Made by a program: the position numbers and the translations under genes. Below are positions 1-11,545 of a DNA stretch of 64,000 bases, one piece after another. The notes under the pieces are model-generated. The model was not told where the DNA came from and searched no databases. It saw only the letters and a list, made by a program, of their open reading frames with translations. The stretch lies in assembly GCA_038049695.1 (NCBI GenBank), contig CP142453.1, positions 19,596,001-19,660,000 of the forward strand, given 5' to 3'. Position 1 is the stretch's first letter; every line of letters begins with the position of its first letter. The DNA comes from Cinnamomum chago (taxonomy: Eukaryota; Streptophyta; Magnoliopsida; Laurales; Lauraceae).

Positions 1-7
1 TAAGGCA

Positions 8-2128
8 GTGTACATGATCCCGGAGGACGTCTGGGTGAGGCCTGCTGACCCTTCTAGCCTGTCCGACGGCTATGCCTTCAACAGAAGCTGGATGCCGTTC
101 CCCTTAGTTGCCATCATCGAAGGTGGGGTTAGATTCCCCCTTCATCCTCTCCTCAGGTCGTGCCTCCAGGCATGGAACCTATGTCCTTGTCAATTGATGC
201 CTAATGGCTTCAAAATTATCATGGGCGTCGCCGAACTGAATAAGATTCTTAGCATCAACCTCGGCGTCCATGATATCAAGGACGTGTATGACCTCTGCAA
301 GTCCCGAACGGCGGCACATATTACCTCCGCGTCAAGGCGAAGTGTCAACCCCTTGTCACGGCCTTGGAGGACTCCAATAAATACGCTGGGGACGATCGCC
401 TGTTCGTCTCAGGCAACTAGGAGTTCAGAGCGACCGAATCTGAGGCGGCGAGGAGAGTTCAAGTCCCGCGATTCTTCGGGACCCCACCGAGTAAAGCACT
501 AACCCCTTCTGGGTTTCAGATCTTGTTCTCATTTTATTTCTGCTTAATTTAACTTCTGTTTCTTGGATAGACCTTTCCCAGAGGAAGCGAGACGCTCAGT
601 TAAATCGTTGGAGGAGGAACACGGTTTGGATGAATAAAGTGTACAGCTACCGAGGCCACCAGCACAGAGCCGCGCATTCTCTGCTAGGGTACGAGCCGAA
701 GTACTTGTCCTATAAAAGGAAGTCGGGCCATCCCGGGGAGGCAATCCTCACCCTCGCCGAAATCAAGAACGGAGCTGCTTCTGGTGCTGAGGCCTTCACG
801 TCGGCTGCTGGTGCCAAAAGCTACCCATTTCGAGAGATCGAGAATTACTCGTCTCCAAGTGCAGAAGAGATGGAAAGGCGTCGACCAGCATACCAGCCGC
901 TGAACCTGGAGGATGCCCTCTTTGGCGATCAGGCGGCTGGGTCCACTAGCCCTGCCGGGCCCTCCCCTTCCACTCTTGCTGTTCCACCGAGCTCAGAGAC
1001 TCGGCCTACCACCGAGGGGGAGAGAGAGCGCCCCATGAAGAAGGCCAGGAGGGAGGCTTCCAACAAAGAAGCTCGGTTGCGGTCCGCCGAGGTCGAGAGG
1101 GAGAGGCCTCCTCCCGAGGCGAGGTTCGGGGCAGGGGGCTCGGTGGTCCGGGCTGAGAGGGAGAGGCCTCCTCCCGAACTGTCCCTTGCGACTTCGTCAT
1201 CAAAGCCGGGAGCGTTCAGGCCAGACCTCGAGTTGTGGCCTGGCAGGCCGCTAAATGTTGAAGACCAGCTGATAACAACTCGGCCGTGATTGCGGCCCTT
1301 TGCAGAGCTTGTGCTCTCCCTAAGGACATGGAGAAGCACAATGCGGCCGAGAGTATACAACTGCTCTTGAAGACATTGCAGCATTCTCTTTCGGTAAGTT
1401 CTGAGTTTTTGCTTAGTTATAACTTCGGATATCTCATGTGATTTCTTTTTTGACTCCCGTCCATTCTTTTGCAGGGCGTCTAGAGGGTCCAAGTGGTCCT
1501 GAACAGGATCCTTGACGAAGATGCCAGGATTGCTCGCCTGGAGGATGAGAAGCAGTAGGCCGAGGCCGCTTTGCTGGCGAAGAGCAAAGAGTTGAAGATG
1601 GTGGAGGCTAAGAAGGTCGAGCTCGACGCTCAGGTCGACTTGGCGGTGTACGAGCTTACCTAGCTGAAGGCGGAAACGTACGTACTACAAGGGAAGCTCA
1701 ACGCCGAAGAGAAGAGGTCGACCGAGCTGGCGGCTGAACTCGAGCTGGAGAAGAAGGCAAAGGAGGAGCTACTCGCATCGACCAGGGCTGAGGCCGATGC
1801 TGCTTTCCTGGAAGGGGTAGCGGACGCGGGTCAGAATTACACCGATCAAATTAAGAAGCTGAGTCCGATGTTGTTCCAGCTCGGCTGCCACACCGTTCTT
1901 AAGGAGATGGGGATCTCTGAAGATCACCCTCTACATTAGAATCCTCCTGAGTTCGGGCGAGCCCCGTCCGCGCCCCAGGCTCAACCTTCCGTTGCTCTCG
2001 TCGAGGCCTCCACGACTCTTCCTCCACCAGAGACTCTTGTTGACTTTGCACCGGAATCTCCCGAGGCTCCTCCAACAGGCGACGCCAAAGTGGTTGAGAC
2101 TGAAGATACTGTGGCCGGGTCGTCCTGA
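8..2128 (+). pseudogene. Antisense accessory frame of the Tat element (Transposase_28-like plus coiled coil)
   Basis: This stretch reads on the plus strand, opposite to gag-pol. Its first part (about 8-300) matches the plant 'putative gypsy type transposon' domain (Pfam Transposase_28), recognisable by PLHPLLRSCL, CQLMPNGFKIIMGVAEL and LGVHDIKDVYDLCKS. A Pro/Glu/Arg-rich middle follows (about 630-1289), then an Ala/Glu/Lys-rich heptad-like stretch (about 1490-1900) expected to form a coiled coil. Its function is unknown; in Tat elements such frames are accessory and non-structural. The same domain order occurs on the minus strand at 32764-30763. It is broken. Confidence 0.75.
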
Positions 2129-2518
2129 AGTTATTTTTGTAAACGAGAATTGTGTATTTTTGTTCTTGCTTGAAATGAAGATTTGTAATGAAAATTTGTA
2201 CAAACTCAATATCAATGGAATTTCTCATTTTGCCTCAATTTCTGTGTTCGTCCACTCTGAATTTTCCTTGTGTTTATGGTTTGTTGAATGAAAAATTCCC
2301 ACCTTTACCCAAGTATCCGAGTTCGGCTCGATTGCCATTGGACTGGCCAATTTAAAACACAACACCTGGTCGAGAGTGACCTGTTCATACTTAATATAAT
2401 CCTTTGGGTCCCCATTATCTTATGGGTCTTCTAACCCATTTCCGTATTAGGGACGGGGGTGTTTTTAACCCGAAGGCCATTTGGCCGAAATGGCTCCATG
2501 CCTAGGCGAAGTATGCCG

Positions 2519-2890
2519 ACCCGAGGACGATCTCATCGAAGGCCGTAATGGCTTCGCGCCTAGGTGGTGTACACCGACCCAAGGCGCGATTCATCAATGG
2601 CCGTAATGGCTTCACGCCTGGGTGGTGTACACCGACCCAAGGCGATCTCATCAATGGCCCTAATGGCTTCACGCCTGGGTGGTGTACATCGACCCAAGGC
2701 GATCTCATGAATGGCCGTAATGTCTTCACGCCTGGGTGGTGTACACCGACCCAAGGCGATCTCATCAATGACCATAATGGCTTCACGCCTGGGTGGTGTA
2801 CACCGACCCAAGGCGATCTCATCAATGGCCGTAATGGCTTCACGCCTGGGTGGTGTACACCGACCCAAGGCGATCTCCTCAATGGCGTTG
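2519..2890. repeat. 57-bp tandem repeat array, about 6.5 units
   Basis: A 57-bp unit containing CACGCCTGGGTGGTGTACAC is repeated with few changes between integrase and the antisense accessory frame. Because 57 is divisible by three, open frames run through the array on both strands as 19-residue repeats; these are by-products of the repeat, not genes. Variable tandem repeats after pol are usual in Tat elements. Confidence 0.9.
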
Positions 2891-2983
2891 TTGCCGAACT
2901 GCCGATGTTCACTAAAATGTCATGAATCGAGCAACAAGGACGAAGATCGCTTTCATTAATCTTGAAAATGTTTTGAGTACAAA

Positions 2984-3949
2984 TTAAAAATAGAACTTCT
3001 TGAGATGCGATGCGTTCCATGGCCGTGACGACTCTCGGCCATCCATGTCTTCGAGTCTATAAGCTGACTGCCCAGTAATGGAAATCACTTTGAATGGTCT
3101 GTGCCAGTTTGGTGCTCGTTTTCCCTGATTTGGATCCTTATCTCCTGGGAGTGTTTTCTTTAGAACCAGCTCTCCAACTGAGAATTTTCGTTCTCTAACC
3201 CTCTGGTTGTAGCCTCTGGCCAACTGTTGCTGATAGGCGGCCAATCTGACTGCTGCCGCTTCTTTTCGTTCGTCGGCTAGATCCAATTCCCGAGCTAGAT
3301 TTGCTTCATTCTGGCCTTGATCAAAGAGTTCGGATCTCAAAGTTGGGATGCCGATCTCTAGCGGAATGACAGCCTCCATTCCAAAGGCAAGGGAGAAGGG
3401 CGTTGCTTAAGTGGAGCGTCTTGGAGTCGTTCTGTAGGCCCATAGGACGCTTGGAAGTTCTTCTACCCATCTTCCCTTAGCTCGGTCAAGTCGTTTCTTC
3501 AACCCATCAAGTACCACCTTGTTTGAAATTTCTGTTTGACCATTGCTTTGAGGGTACGCAGGAGTAAAATTATGATTTCTAATGCCGAGCTCTTGGCAGA
3601 AGTTCTTGAAGAGGTTGGAGTCGAACTGGGTCCCATTGTCTGAGACAAAAGCTCTTGGAATGCCGAACCTTGTGATGATGTTCTTCCATACGAAATTCTT
3701 CAAGTCTTGTTCCGTGATGGAAGATAATGGTCCTACCTCAATCCATTTGGTGAAATAGTCGGTGGCTACCATTAACCACCTTCTATTCCCCGGAGCTCGG
3801 TGAAGCGGTCCCACGATGTCCAATCCCCATTGGGCGAAAGGCCATGGGCTGGAGAGTGGACTCAAATCTTGCACTGGCTGATGGAGGGAATGGGAGAACT
3901 TTTGACATCTTTCACATTTTTTGGCATATACCTGCCCGTCCTTTTGCAT
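2984..3949 (-). pseudogene. Integrase region of the Tat element
   Basis: The minus-strand translation carries the end of the zinc-binding part (CERCQKFSH), then the catalytic core with WGLDIVGP, DNGTQFDS and QSNGQTEISNK, which hold the expected Asp, Asp and Glu. A C-terminal segment follows with YNQRVRERKFSVGELVLKK and WHRPFKVI, the usual end of Gypsy integrases. It is part of a broken fossil element. Confidence 0.85.
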
Positions 3950-4000
3950 ATATGGCCACCAGTAGCCCTGACTGATGGCTCAGTGTGCTAGTGATCTCCC

Positions 4001-5231
4001 TCAGATGTGGCTTTCGCAAATCCCTTCATGTATCTCATAGAGGAAGTCCTCGACCCTACTTGGATGGATGCACTGGAGGTATGGGCTTGTGAATGACTTC
4101 CTGTACAGCTTACCTTCAAGAGACAACCAAAACCGGGCTGCTTTGAGTCTGATTCGGTGAGCCTCGCTTTTGTTTTCGGGGAGCTGGTTATCCTTGAGGT
4201 AGGAGATGATCGGGTCCATCCAACTCGGGCCGAGATCAGGGCAAAGGACTTCCCGAGGTGGACGGAGCTCTATGCTGGGCTTCGCCAACGATCCGACTTC
4301 GACGGTCCTTCTTTTCCCTGCTTCGACGGCGGAGGCTAAGTTGGCGAGGTCGTCGGCATGAGAATTTGATTCTCTGCCTATCTGCCTGATCTCGGCCGAT
4401 TGGAACTGAGAGAGTAGCTTCTTTGCAAAGGCTAAGTAAGCGGTCATCTGGTCGTCGCGAGTTTGGTAGTCTCCATTCAGTTGGTTCATCATCAGCTGTG
4501 AATCACTGAAGACCACTAGCTGTTGAGCTCCGAGGATTTTAGCGCTGTTTAGTCGTACTATTAGGGCTTCGTATTCAGCTTCATTGTTTAACACCTTGAA
4601 ATCCAGGGTTAAAGCCTGCTCGATGACCAGTCCTTCTGGAGATTGGAGGACGACACCAGCGCCAGCTTTTCTTGAAGTGGAGGATCCGTCGACGAAGACT
4701 CTCCAGGCTGAGGTGAGGGTTTGATTATGTTTGTTAGCCTCCACGGATACCTCACGCCCTCTGCCCCAGTTCGATGCCGAGCTGGGTTGGTGCCGAACTT
4801 AGGGAGAACTCCACAAGGAAATCTGCCAAAACTTGGGCCTTGATCGCTGTCCTGGATTGATATTGAATATCGTACTGTCCCAATTCGACAACCCATCTGG
4901 AGACTCTTCCTGAAAAGTCAGTCTTCTTGAAAACAGATTTAAGTGGATGTTTCGTAACAACCACTATAGTGTGAGTTTGGAAATAGTGGGAGAGCTTATG
5001 CGAGGCACTGACGAGTGCCAGCGCGAGCTTCTCTAATGGTAAATATCTTGTATCGGTATCAATAAAGGTTTTGCTCGTATAATAAATTGGCTTTTGAAGT
5101 TTGTCCTCTTCTTTGATGAGGACCGAGCTCACCACATGGTCCGAGACCGCTAAATACAAGTACAAAACTTCTCTGTGTTTCGGAGTTGAGAGTATTGGGG
5201 GTGAAGAGAGATAGGCCTTGAGTTCCTGCAA
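4001..5231 (-). pseudogene. Tandem RNase H regions of the Tat element
   Basis: Two RNase H-type segments follow one another. The first (about 5231-4752) is the RT-linked RNase H, with YYTSKTF, LPLEKLALALV and FLVEF. The second (about 4744-4001) has WRVFVDGSS, NNEAEYEAL and VVFSDSQL and resembles the extra archaeal-type RNase H known from the Tat clade. This pair is the best lineage marker in the element. It is part of a broken fossil element. Confidence 0.85.
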
Positions 5232-5533
5232 GGCCTGGTCACATTTTGGAGTCCATTGAAATTTTAAGTTTTATCTAAGAAGCTGAAAGAAAGGGCGACT
5301 CTTATCTGAGGATTTGCTGATGAAGCGGTTCAGTGATGCGGCCATGCCAATGAGCTTCTAGACTTCTTTCGCAGTGGTTGGACTCTGCACTCTGAGGATG
5401 GTGGATATCTGTTCTGGATTAGACTCAATTCCTCTGCGCCTGACTAAGCTTCCAAGGAACTTGCCGGAGCCGACACCAAAGGCGCACTTAGAAGCGTTGA
5501 GCTGCCGGACGAGTCTCCCCTCATGGGCTGCGG

Positions 5534-7084
5534 CTAGCTAAAGAACGGCTTCGACTTGATCTTGTTCATGATCTTATGAATGAGCTCTTTGAAGATGGTG
5601 TTGACAGCTCTGTAGGGGTCGACGGACAGCCTAGGCTTCTTACTGCTTCCCGAGGTGGGTGCTGGGGCCTTCTCCGAACTGGCGGGCGCCCAGCATCTGT
5701 CCGGATCTTCCCTTCGGAATGACCCCTTGTCCTTCCTCGAGGGTTTGCCATCTCGGTCTCTCTGTGCGGCTCCAAAGCTTTCCCGAGCTCGGATATGGTC
5801 ATCCTCTTGGGCAATGTAGCGGTTCACTATGGCCATTAGTGCCGCTATGGGTGACACAGGGTTCCTGGCCAGATCTTTGCGAAGATCGCTGTCTGGCAAC
5901 AGAGCGTTCTGGAAGGCGAGGATTGCTACTTCGTCTTTGGAATTCTCGATCTGGCTGTACACAGTCCAGAATCGCTTGGCGAATCAGGTGATATTCTCCT
6001 CTCGCTTCATCTTCAAGGCCATGATATTTGCATTCGTCTTTGGCATGACTATGTAGGCCTGGAACTTCTTCATGAAGGACTGCTGGAGTTGCTGCCAACT
6101 CGAGATGGATCCCTCTGGGTGCGCTCAAAACCATTTCAGGGGGAGGTCACCCAAACTGGAGGAAAATATTCGATAGTTCAGGTGACCTTCGTCCCCCCAA
6201 ACAGACATCCCCTGGGAGAAGTGTCGAAGGTGCGCGGCCAGATCCGAAGTCCCGTCATAAGTGACGAACCTCGGAACAGTGAACTTCCTCGGAAGGGGAT
6301 AACTCCTGATGTCACTAGAGAAAGGGGATGCGCCGAGATCGATGGACTCGCAGGCATCCCATTGGTCTCGGGTGAGACCGGCCGCCTCCAGGTTGTGCTG
6401 GACTGTCCGCCTGATGCGCTCGTCGAGCCACTCCTGGTTGTCGTATCTGGCCTCTGGAATGGTCTCTGACGCCCTCCTTGAATGGCTGCGACTGGTGCTC
6501 GAGCCTTCATCGCGAGCTCAATTACGCCTTTTCTCGTTCAGATGAGTTCTCAGATCTCTCTCGGGGGGACCAGTATGCTTGCTACGAGAAACTCTCCCCT
6601 CGTCATGTCTTCGTGACTGCTGCTGCTTGGTCGAGCCTGTCACTCTTTCCAGCTGCTGCTGGAGCTGGTGGATCAAAGCATCCTTCTCTCTGATGGTGGC
6701 ATTTTGCGCTCGAATTTCCTCGAGAGTAGGATTGAAGTCTTCGTCAAGGTTATAATCTTCATCTTCGTCGTCCTCATGATGAGCGGAGAGAACTGGCATG
6801 TCTACCACTTGGGACTTACTCCGTGGTGGAGCTTGATCCAGCAGAGGAGCTTCTCCAGGTTGCTGTCGAGGGTCTCCTTGCCGGAGAGACGCTGTTATTC
6901 CCCTTAAAAGTGACTCCGAGCGAAGATTATGCTCTTGGATGTTGATTGGGACGAAACCACACTCTTCGTAGTCGTCTGCAACAATTTTCTTCTTAGCCCT
7001 CTTCTTGGCAGGAAGGGTGACAGAGGACGGTCCTGTTTGCCGCGTTTTAGATGTTTCTCCGCCTTTCGTGACTCTCTTAGTCAT
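5534..7084 (-). pseudogene. Gag region of the Tat element
   Basis: The minus-strand reading starts with a basic N-terminus (MTKRVTKGG), followed by an acidic stretch (HHEDDEDEDYNLDEDF) and a short coiled-coil-like segment (EIRAQNATIREKDALIHQLQQQL). Retrotransposon-gag-like segments follow towards lower coordinates. It lies directly behind the primer-binding site. It is part of a broken fossil element. Confidence 0.7.
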
Positions 7085-7131
7085 GGTGTCAGGGAAGACT
7101 CTGCAAATCGTTCCCCACAGACGGCGCCAAT

Positions 7132-7986
7132 TGTAAGTGCAGAAAATATTAACTCACAAGATTAGGGGGAGCCTTTGAGGACTTATCCAAATGACTGGAG
7201 AGCTGTCCGCCTCAAGGACCTGAAAGGAAAGAAAGAACGGTCAAAGGACCCTGACTGTGGGCAGCGCAGGGCTCTCCGATGCCTAAGTTAATGTAGGAAC
7301 AAAGGTCGGAGAAGAAGATAGGCAGAGTAACGATTAGGAAATTGCATGCATGTATGCATACCTCGTTTTCGGGTGTTCCCCTCTTTTATAAGAGCAGAGT
7401 CCTAAATATTTGATAATGGGCCTAATGATTTGACTGTTAGGGTCTCATTAGCCCACTAAGTAATAAATGAGGACCCATCATAGCCCACATTGCATTAAAT
7501 GAGGGTCCGATCAGCCCAATCTGCATTAAATGCCAGTCACATTGGGCCTGATCACGCCTTGATCGGTGGGCGGCAAAGGTCCCATCGGATCCTTTCTTGG
7601 GCCATGTGGCTCTATTAGGGATTTGGTAAGGATTCTGGACGGCTGGGATGATGCATATGTCCCATCAGCGCGTGCTCATATCCTGCTACGTGTCCGAGGG
7701 TAGGACGTGGCTGTCAGGCCCTGTCTCTGCTGGCTGTTTGTCACGCAGCTACAGCAGAGGTGCTACTAAGACCAAGGTGCACAACTGAGACTGAAGTGGG
7801 AACGCTAATAGTAGAGCCGAAATGAGACTAACTGGTTCTTACCAACACCAGCTAAAGAGATGCCGAAACCGTGATGGCGCAGGAATGAGCACATCAGTCG
7901 ATCCGGATCTACGTGGCCGAGACCCTAGTCGATGTTTTTTGCCGAAATTAGGCTAAACTTCGGTATTACGGAAATGCCCCCACACA
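7132..7986 (-). repeat. 5' LTR of the Tat element with TATA box and adjacent primer-binding site
   Basis: On the minus strand this 855-bp LTR begins TGTGTGGGGGCA and ends CTGCACTTACA. Two bases further comes the primer-binding site TGGCGCCGTCTGTGGGGA (7112-7129), whose first bases fit the 3' end of plant tRNA-Asp. A TATAAAAG box lies on the minus strand at 7383-7390. The LTR start resembles that of the element at 27539. Confidence 0.85.
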
Positions 7987-8050
7987 AAGATTACCATAAT
8001 GAGCCTGTATCACATGCATTTGCTTAGCACAATTTTGTATTTATTATAGA

Positions 8051-8846
8051 CTAGCAAAACACGCCCGCGCTTAGCACGGGCAATATAATCCACAATATAT
8101 AAGAAATTGTAAAAAGTTTAAAATTTTAAATGAAATTAAAAATATGATATTATATCTTTTATATTGAGAAGGAAGTTTTTATAGTAAATTTAAAATATTA
8201 TATTTTTATGTTGGGGCTGAGTTGGTAGTAATAACGAGGGAAAAACATTTGAGAGAATGGTAAATAGATAGATAGAGAGAGAGAAAGAGAGAGGAAAATC
8301 TGATAGCCGTTTTGAAGAGTTATGAAACTAACATCAATCCATTTTGCCTCTATTAACTTACCATTAATATCAATTAACTTAATTTTAATTAGGTTATAAT
8401 TAGTGTGTGTTGGGGGGGGGGGGGGGGGGGGGGGGGGCGATGACGTGGGGAGGTTGAGAATGTGACGAGATATTTTGGGAGTCAATTATTTATATAGAGC
8501 GTCAAAATCAATTGATATAAATTGGAATTGAATTGATGTTGATTTCTTAATTAGGATTAGTCCCTTTTTTTAATTATAATTAATGTGGGGGAGGTTGAGG
8601 ACACGAGAAAACATATTAGGAGTCAATTATTTTGAGTTAGTCAAAATCATTGGAATTGAATTGATGTTGATTTCTCAATTATGATTAGTACCTTTCTTAA
8701 ATTATAATTAATGTGGGGAGGTTGAGGATGTGAGAGACATTTTGGGAGTCAATTATTTAGGGAGCGTTAAAATCGATTAATGTCAATTGGAATGGAATTG
8801 ATGTTGATTTCTCAATTAGGATTAATCCCTTTCATATATAATAATG
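8051..8846 (-). mobile_element. Non-autonomous Helitron, minus orientation
   Basis: On the minus strand the 3' end shows a GC-rich hairpin (GCCCGTGCTAAGCGCGGGC), a short AT-rich spacer and CTAG followed by T, the canonical Helitron terminus. The 5' end near 8846 is judged by similarity to the Helitron at 26219-27034 (shared CCAATTGAGAAATCA-like block) and is approximate. No Rep/helicase is present. Inside are three tandem units of about 125 bp (8443-8840), a GA tract and a run of 26 G (8412-8437). Confidence 0.7.
8443..8840. repeat. About 125-bp tandem repeat, three units, inside the Helitron
   Basis: Each unit runs from GTGGGGAGGTTGAGG through GAGTCAATTATTT and GAATTGATGTTGATTTC to a T-rich spacer and AATTATAATTAAT. 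The units include sequence near the Helitron 5' end, so the array may have arisen by repeated copying of that end. Confidence 0.75.
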
Positions 8847-10125
8847 GTATGTTTTTGTGTTGCGTCAAAAAAAAAAAAAAAAGTCTTTCTTGCTTGATCG
8901 AATTTTGAAGAAAGAGCAGAAGATAACATTTATGTGTTGGGGCATATAATGTATCTACGTATACAAGGTAGACCAGACCCCTAGGATTACTGTCTACCAG
9001 CAAAAGTTTTTTTTGCCCACCATGAGAAGTGATGCAGTGTATCTTAGAAGTCCACTCGCTGGACTTATGAGATATGGGGTCGCCATTTGAAATCACACAT
9101 TCGTTGGAATTGGGCCTAGTTTTATTTCTAGTAGATTACTGCGGGGCCTACATATTTCTTTTCTTTTATGGATCGTTTTATTTCAAATTATTTCTGACAT
9201 TGAAATAATTTTCAATGATTGGGCCCTCTAGAAATAAATTTTCATGAGACTTACCCAATGTTTGCATAGCGGTAATCTTCTCGGGCCAGGCCAGCCCAGC
9301 CCAGTCTAGCTTTTAAAGATTGGGTCCCTCCTGTGAGGTCCACCTGTGACTCATCCAGTTCATAAGGATGAGTGCCAAATCACCTATGGCATTGATTTGT
9401 CAAAGGCTGGCTCCACCGCACAGAATGAAGAGGGTTGAAACGGGCTGATATGAGAAAAGCCCATTAATCAAAGTGCTCAGACAGACATTTAGTTTTGGGC
9501 AATTTCCCCACAAATCAATGTAAGCCAACATTAATCTATTCATTGTCTAGAGTCTCATGTAAAAGAAATTTGTGGCCAAACCTAAGCCTTGATCAAGACC
9601 TAACCATCGACCCAGATGAACTGACGGTAGAGATGCTCATACAGTTGTTCATACGTATAAATGGTATTAAGGCCAAGTAGACAATACCTTGATTATTTTT
9701 TATGTTAATAATTTGTTAGTTGAATTGGCTATGATGGATTGAGTAGCTATGGTGCCTATGCTTACTCCTACCCACTGCTTATGTTTTGAGCACTAAATTA
9801 TGTATCATATTATGTGTTCTTGGATTTCTTCATTTTACATAGCATTATATGGATCCACGTATTTTTTTTTTTTTTGGGCCATATTATAGTGTTTATGGGT
9901 AGTCCCTTGTTTTTCAAGCTTAATAGGACGAAGACCACCAAGTTGAACCAATTGAGATCTTTGATCGAGTCGATTCTAAGAAAAGCCCTGTCCCACTAAA
10001 AGGAGACAATCTATGTTCGAGGAAAGTGATTTTTAAGCAGGACCATTGTCACCCCACCACTTTCTTGGGGGCTCACTTGATTGATTTGATTTCATAAGAT
10101 CGAATTGGAGGCTTAGATGCAATCT
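8847..10125. other. Intergenic stretch without a recognised gene
   Basis: Contains a short poly-A (about 8867-8882) and AT-rich unique sequence with only short open frames that resemble nothing I know. No splice-consistent exon was found. Confidence 0.5.
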
Positions 10126-10425
10126 TCAACCAGTTGAGCATTTCTTTGTGGACCCCAAGATATGCGCGGGGTAATAATTTTCTACATAGTTTTGGGCCCT
10201 AATCAGTAATTTTTGGGAAACCCAGTTTTCTTTAAATGTTGAGAAACCTTGATAGTGAGTGAAGCTTTTTTTTTTTTTAGTAACTCCAGCACTTGCTTTT
10301 TTACTTATTTTCTTGAAAGGAATTTTTTTTAAATTAAAAGAATCTATTTGGACATACATTATCACTCGAGCAGGGCCCATCAAAATGTTCAAAATTGCAT
10401 TGGGCTCACTACCACCTAAGGAAGG
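10126..10425. repeat. Dispersed repeat, segment 1 (copies at 40115-40395 and 41361-41575)
   Basis: The segment shows TTTTGGGCCCTAA, TAATTTTTGGGAAACCC, TGTTGAGAAACCTTGATAG, a poly-T and CACTCGAGCAGGGCCCATC. The same order recurs at 40115-40395 and in part at 41361-41575, all in plus orientation. It is non-coding and its family is unknown. Confidence 0.8.
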
Positions 10426-11545
10426 CCCTTAGATCTGTTAGAAAATATATTTTCTTGAGAAAGTTCACAGTTTGGAAACTTGATCATAACAATCTTATTG
10501 TTTATATATAGTTTTACAAAGATCTAATATCATTTCAGAGACATTATATAGTAGTTTTGGTATGTCATCTTATGACCTTTTTAATATCTTGATATAATCT
10601 CTCACTATGATAGGCACTGTTTAGTATCTCTACTCTTATTTCAATAGAGTCATCCAACATAGAGCCATAAAATAAAAGAGGCATGCAAAAGCTCTTATTC
10701 TCCTAAGCCCAAAAATGTGATCTTTCATTTTAAGAGGATTTGCCTCTTCTTCTCCAAAATCAATAGTGGGTTTAATCGTATGCCAAATGCTCTTATTTTG
10801 AGAATCTCTATCCGCTTTAGAGATTTAGACAAATAGAAGTTGAAAATGGAGATGCAAGTTCTTGTCATGACATAGATCTCATGTTCGTTAAATGCCAAAA
10901 TATAATGTTATTTAAAAATATGATTGTATTATATACTTGGTAAGTATCTCATGTGATGGCTTATTGAGTATTAAATAAACATCTAATATAACTTCTCTTT
11001 TATATGCCTTTGTTGGATGTGAATTTTGTGCTCCTACGAAGGATCAAAATACTGTTTTTTATCTACCTGTCGAATAAAAAGGACACTAAATTTTGGATCT
11101 CAACCAACCCTTAGAAATGCTTTAAAGAAAAAACTAACCCTCAATATTTAATGTTGTGGCGTGCCCTAAAAAATAGCCATTCATATTTGAGCTTTGATGT
11201 ACTCTTGAGCTGACACAATTTAGGCTGTGTTTCCCATTTATGGAGCATATTGACATAGGAACTAATGTCTCAGGGCCCAGTTAGCTTTTATTTAGTTTTC
11301 TAGCCCCCAACAGTCAGAAATCTGATAGGCACCACTGAGAAGAGGACTACTCACATTAAATGCCCCTTTTATCCCCTATGTATGGTTATAGAGAAATGCT
11401 CATATGAGAGTAATTTTCATACTATTATGAGAGTAAAGGGTGTAGGGGGCATCCTCATATTTAGACTGTTGGCATTGGAAATGAATCTAACGGGTTTACT
11501 CTGATAGTAGTGTGAAACTTATTCTCACATAAGCATTTTCCAAGG
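10418..11545. repeat. Dispersed 1.1-kb repeat, segment 2 (copy at 62887-64000)
   Basis: From GGAAGGCCCTTAGATCTGT onward this sequence is collinear with 62887 to the right edge of the window, with scattered substitutions and small indels. It is AT-rich, has no conserved open frame, and belongs to no family I recognise. Near its right end is a small inverted repeat (11394-11538) present in both copies. Confidence 0.85.
11394..11538. repeat. Small inverted-repeat element (MITE-like)
   Basis: The arms AAATGCTCATATGAGAGTAA and TTATTCTCACATAAGCATTT face each other about 145 bp apart, with a second inner block of GAGAGTAA/TTACTCT. The same structure occurs at about 63872-63999 inside the second copy of the larger repeat. 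Confidence 0.6.

Larger units (their letters stand above)
1..7986 (-). mobile_element. Ty3/Gypsy element, Tat lineage, broken, left part outside window
   Basis: Read on the minus strand the order is LTR (7132-7986), primer-binding site (7112-7129), gag (about 7084-5534), pol pieces with RNase H and integrase (about 5480-2984), a 57-bp tandem repeat array (2519-2890), and an accessory frame on the opposite strand (8-2128). Two RNase H-like segments in a row and a downstream antisense accessory frame are hallmarks known for the Tat/Grande clade. The second LTR must lie left of position 1. The element is a fossil with many breaks (at least half a dozen). A related but non-autonomous element sits at 27539-34207 in the opposite orientation. 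Confidence 0.9.

Noticed and set aside
2519-2890. CRISPR-like regular repeats
   Set aside because: Units are contiguous with no unique spacers, and the sequence is a plant retrotransposon.
2502-3020. Repetitive 172- and 125-codon frames that look like a repeat-protein gene
   Set aside because: They arise from the 57-bp tandem array, which is open in several frames on both strands; no start context or homologue.
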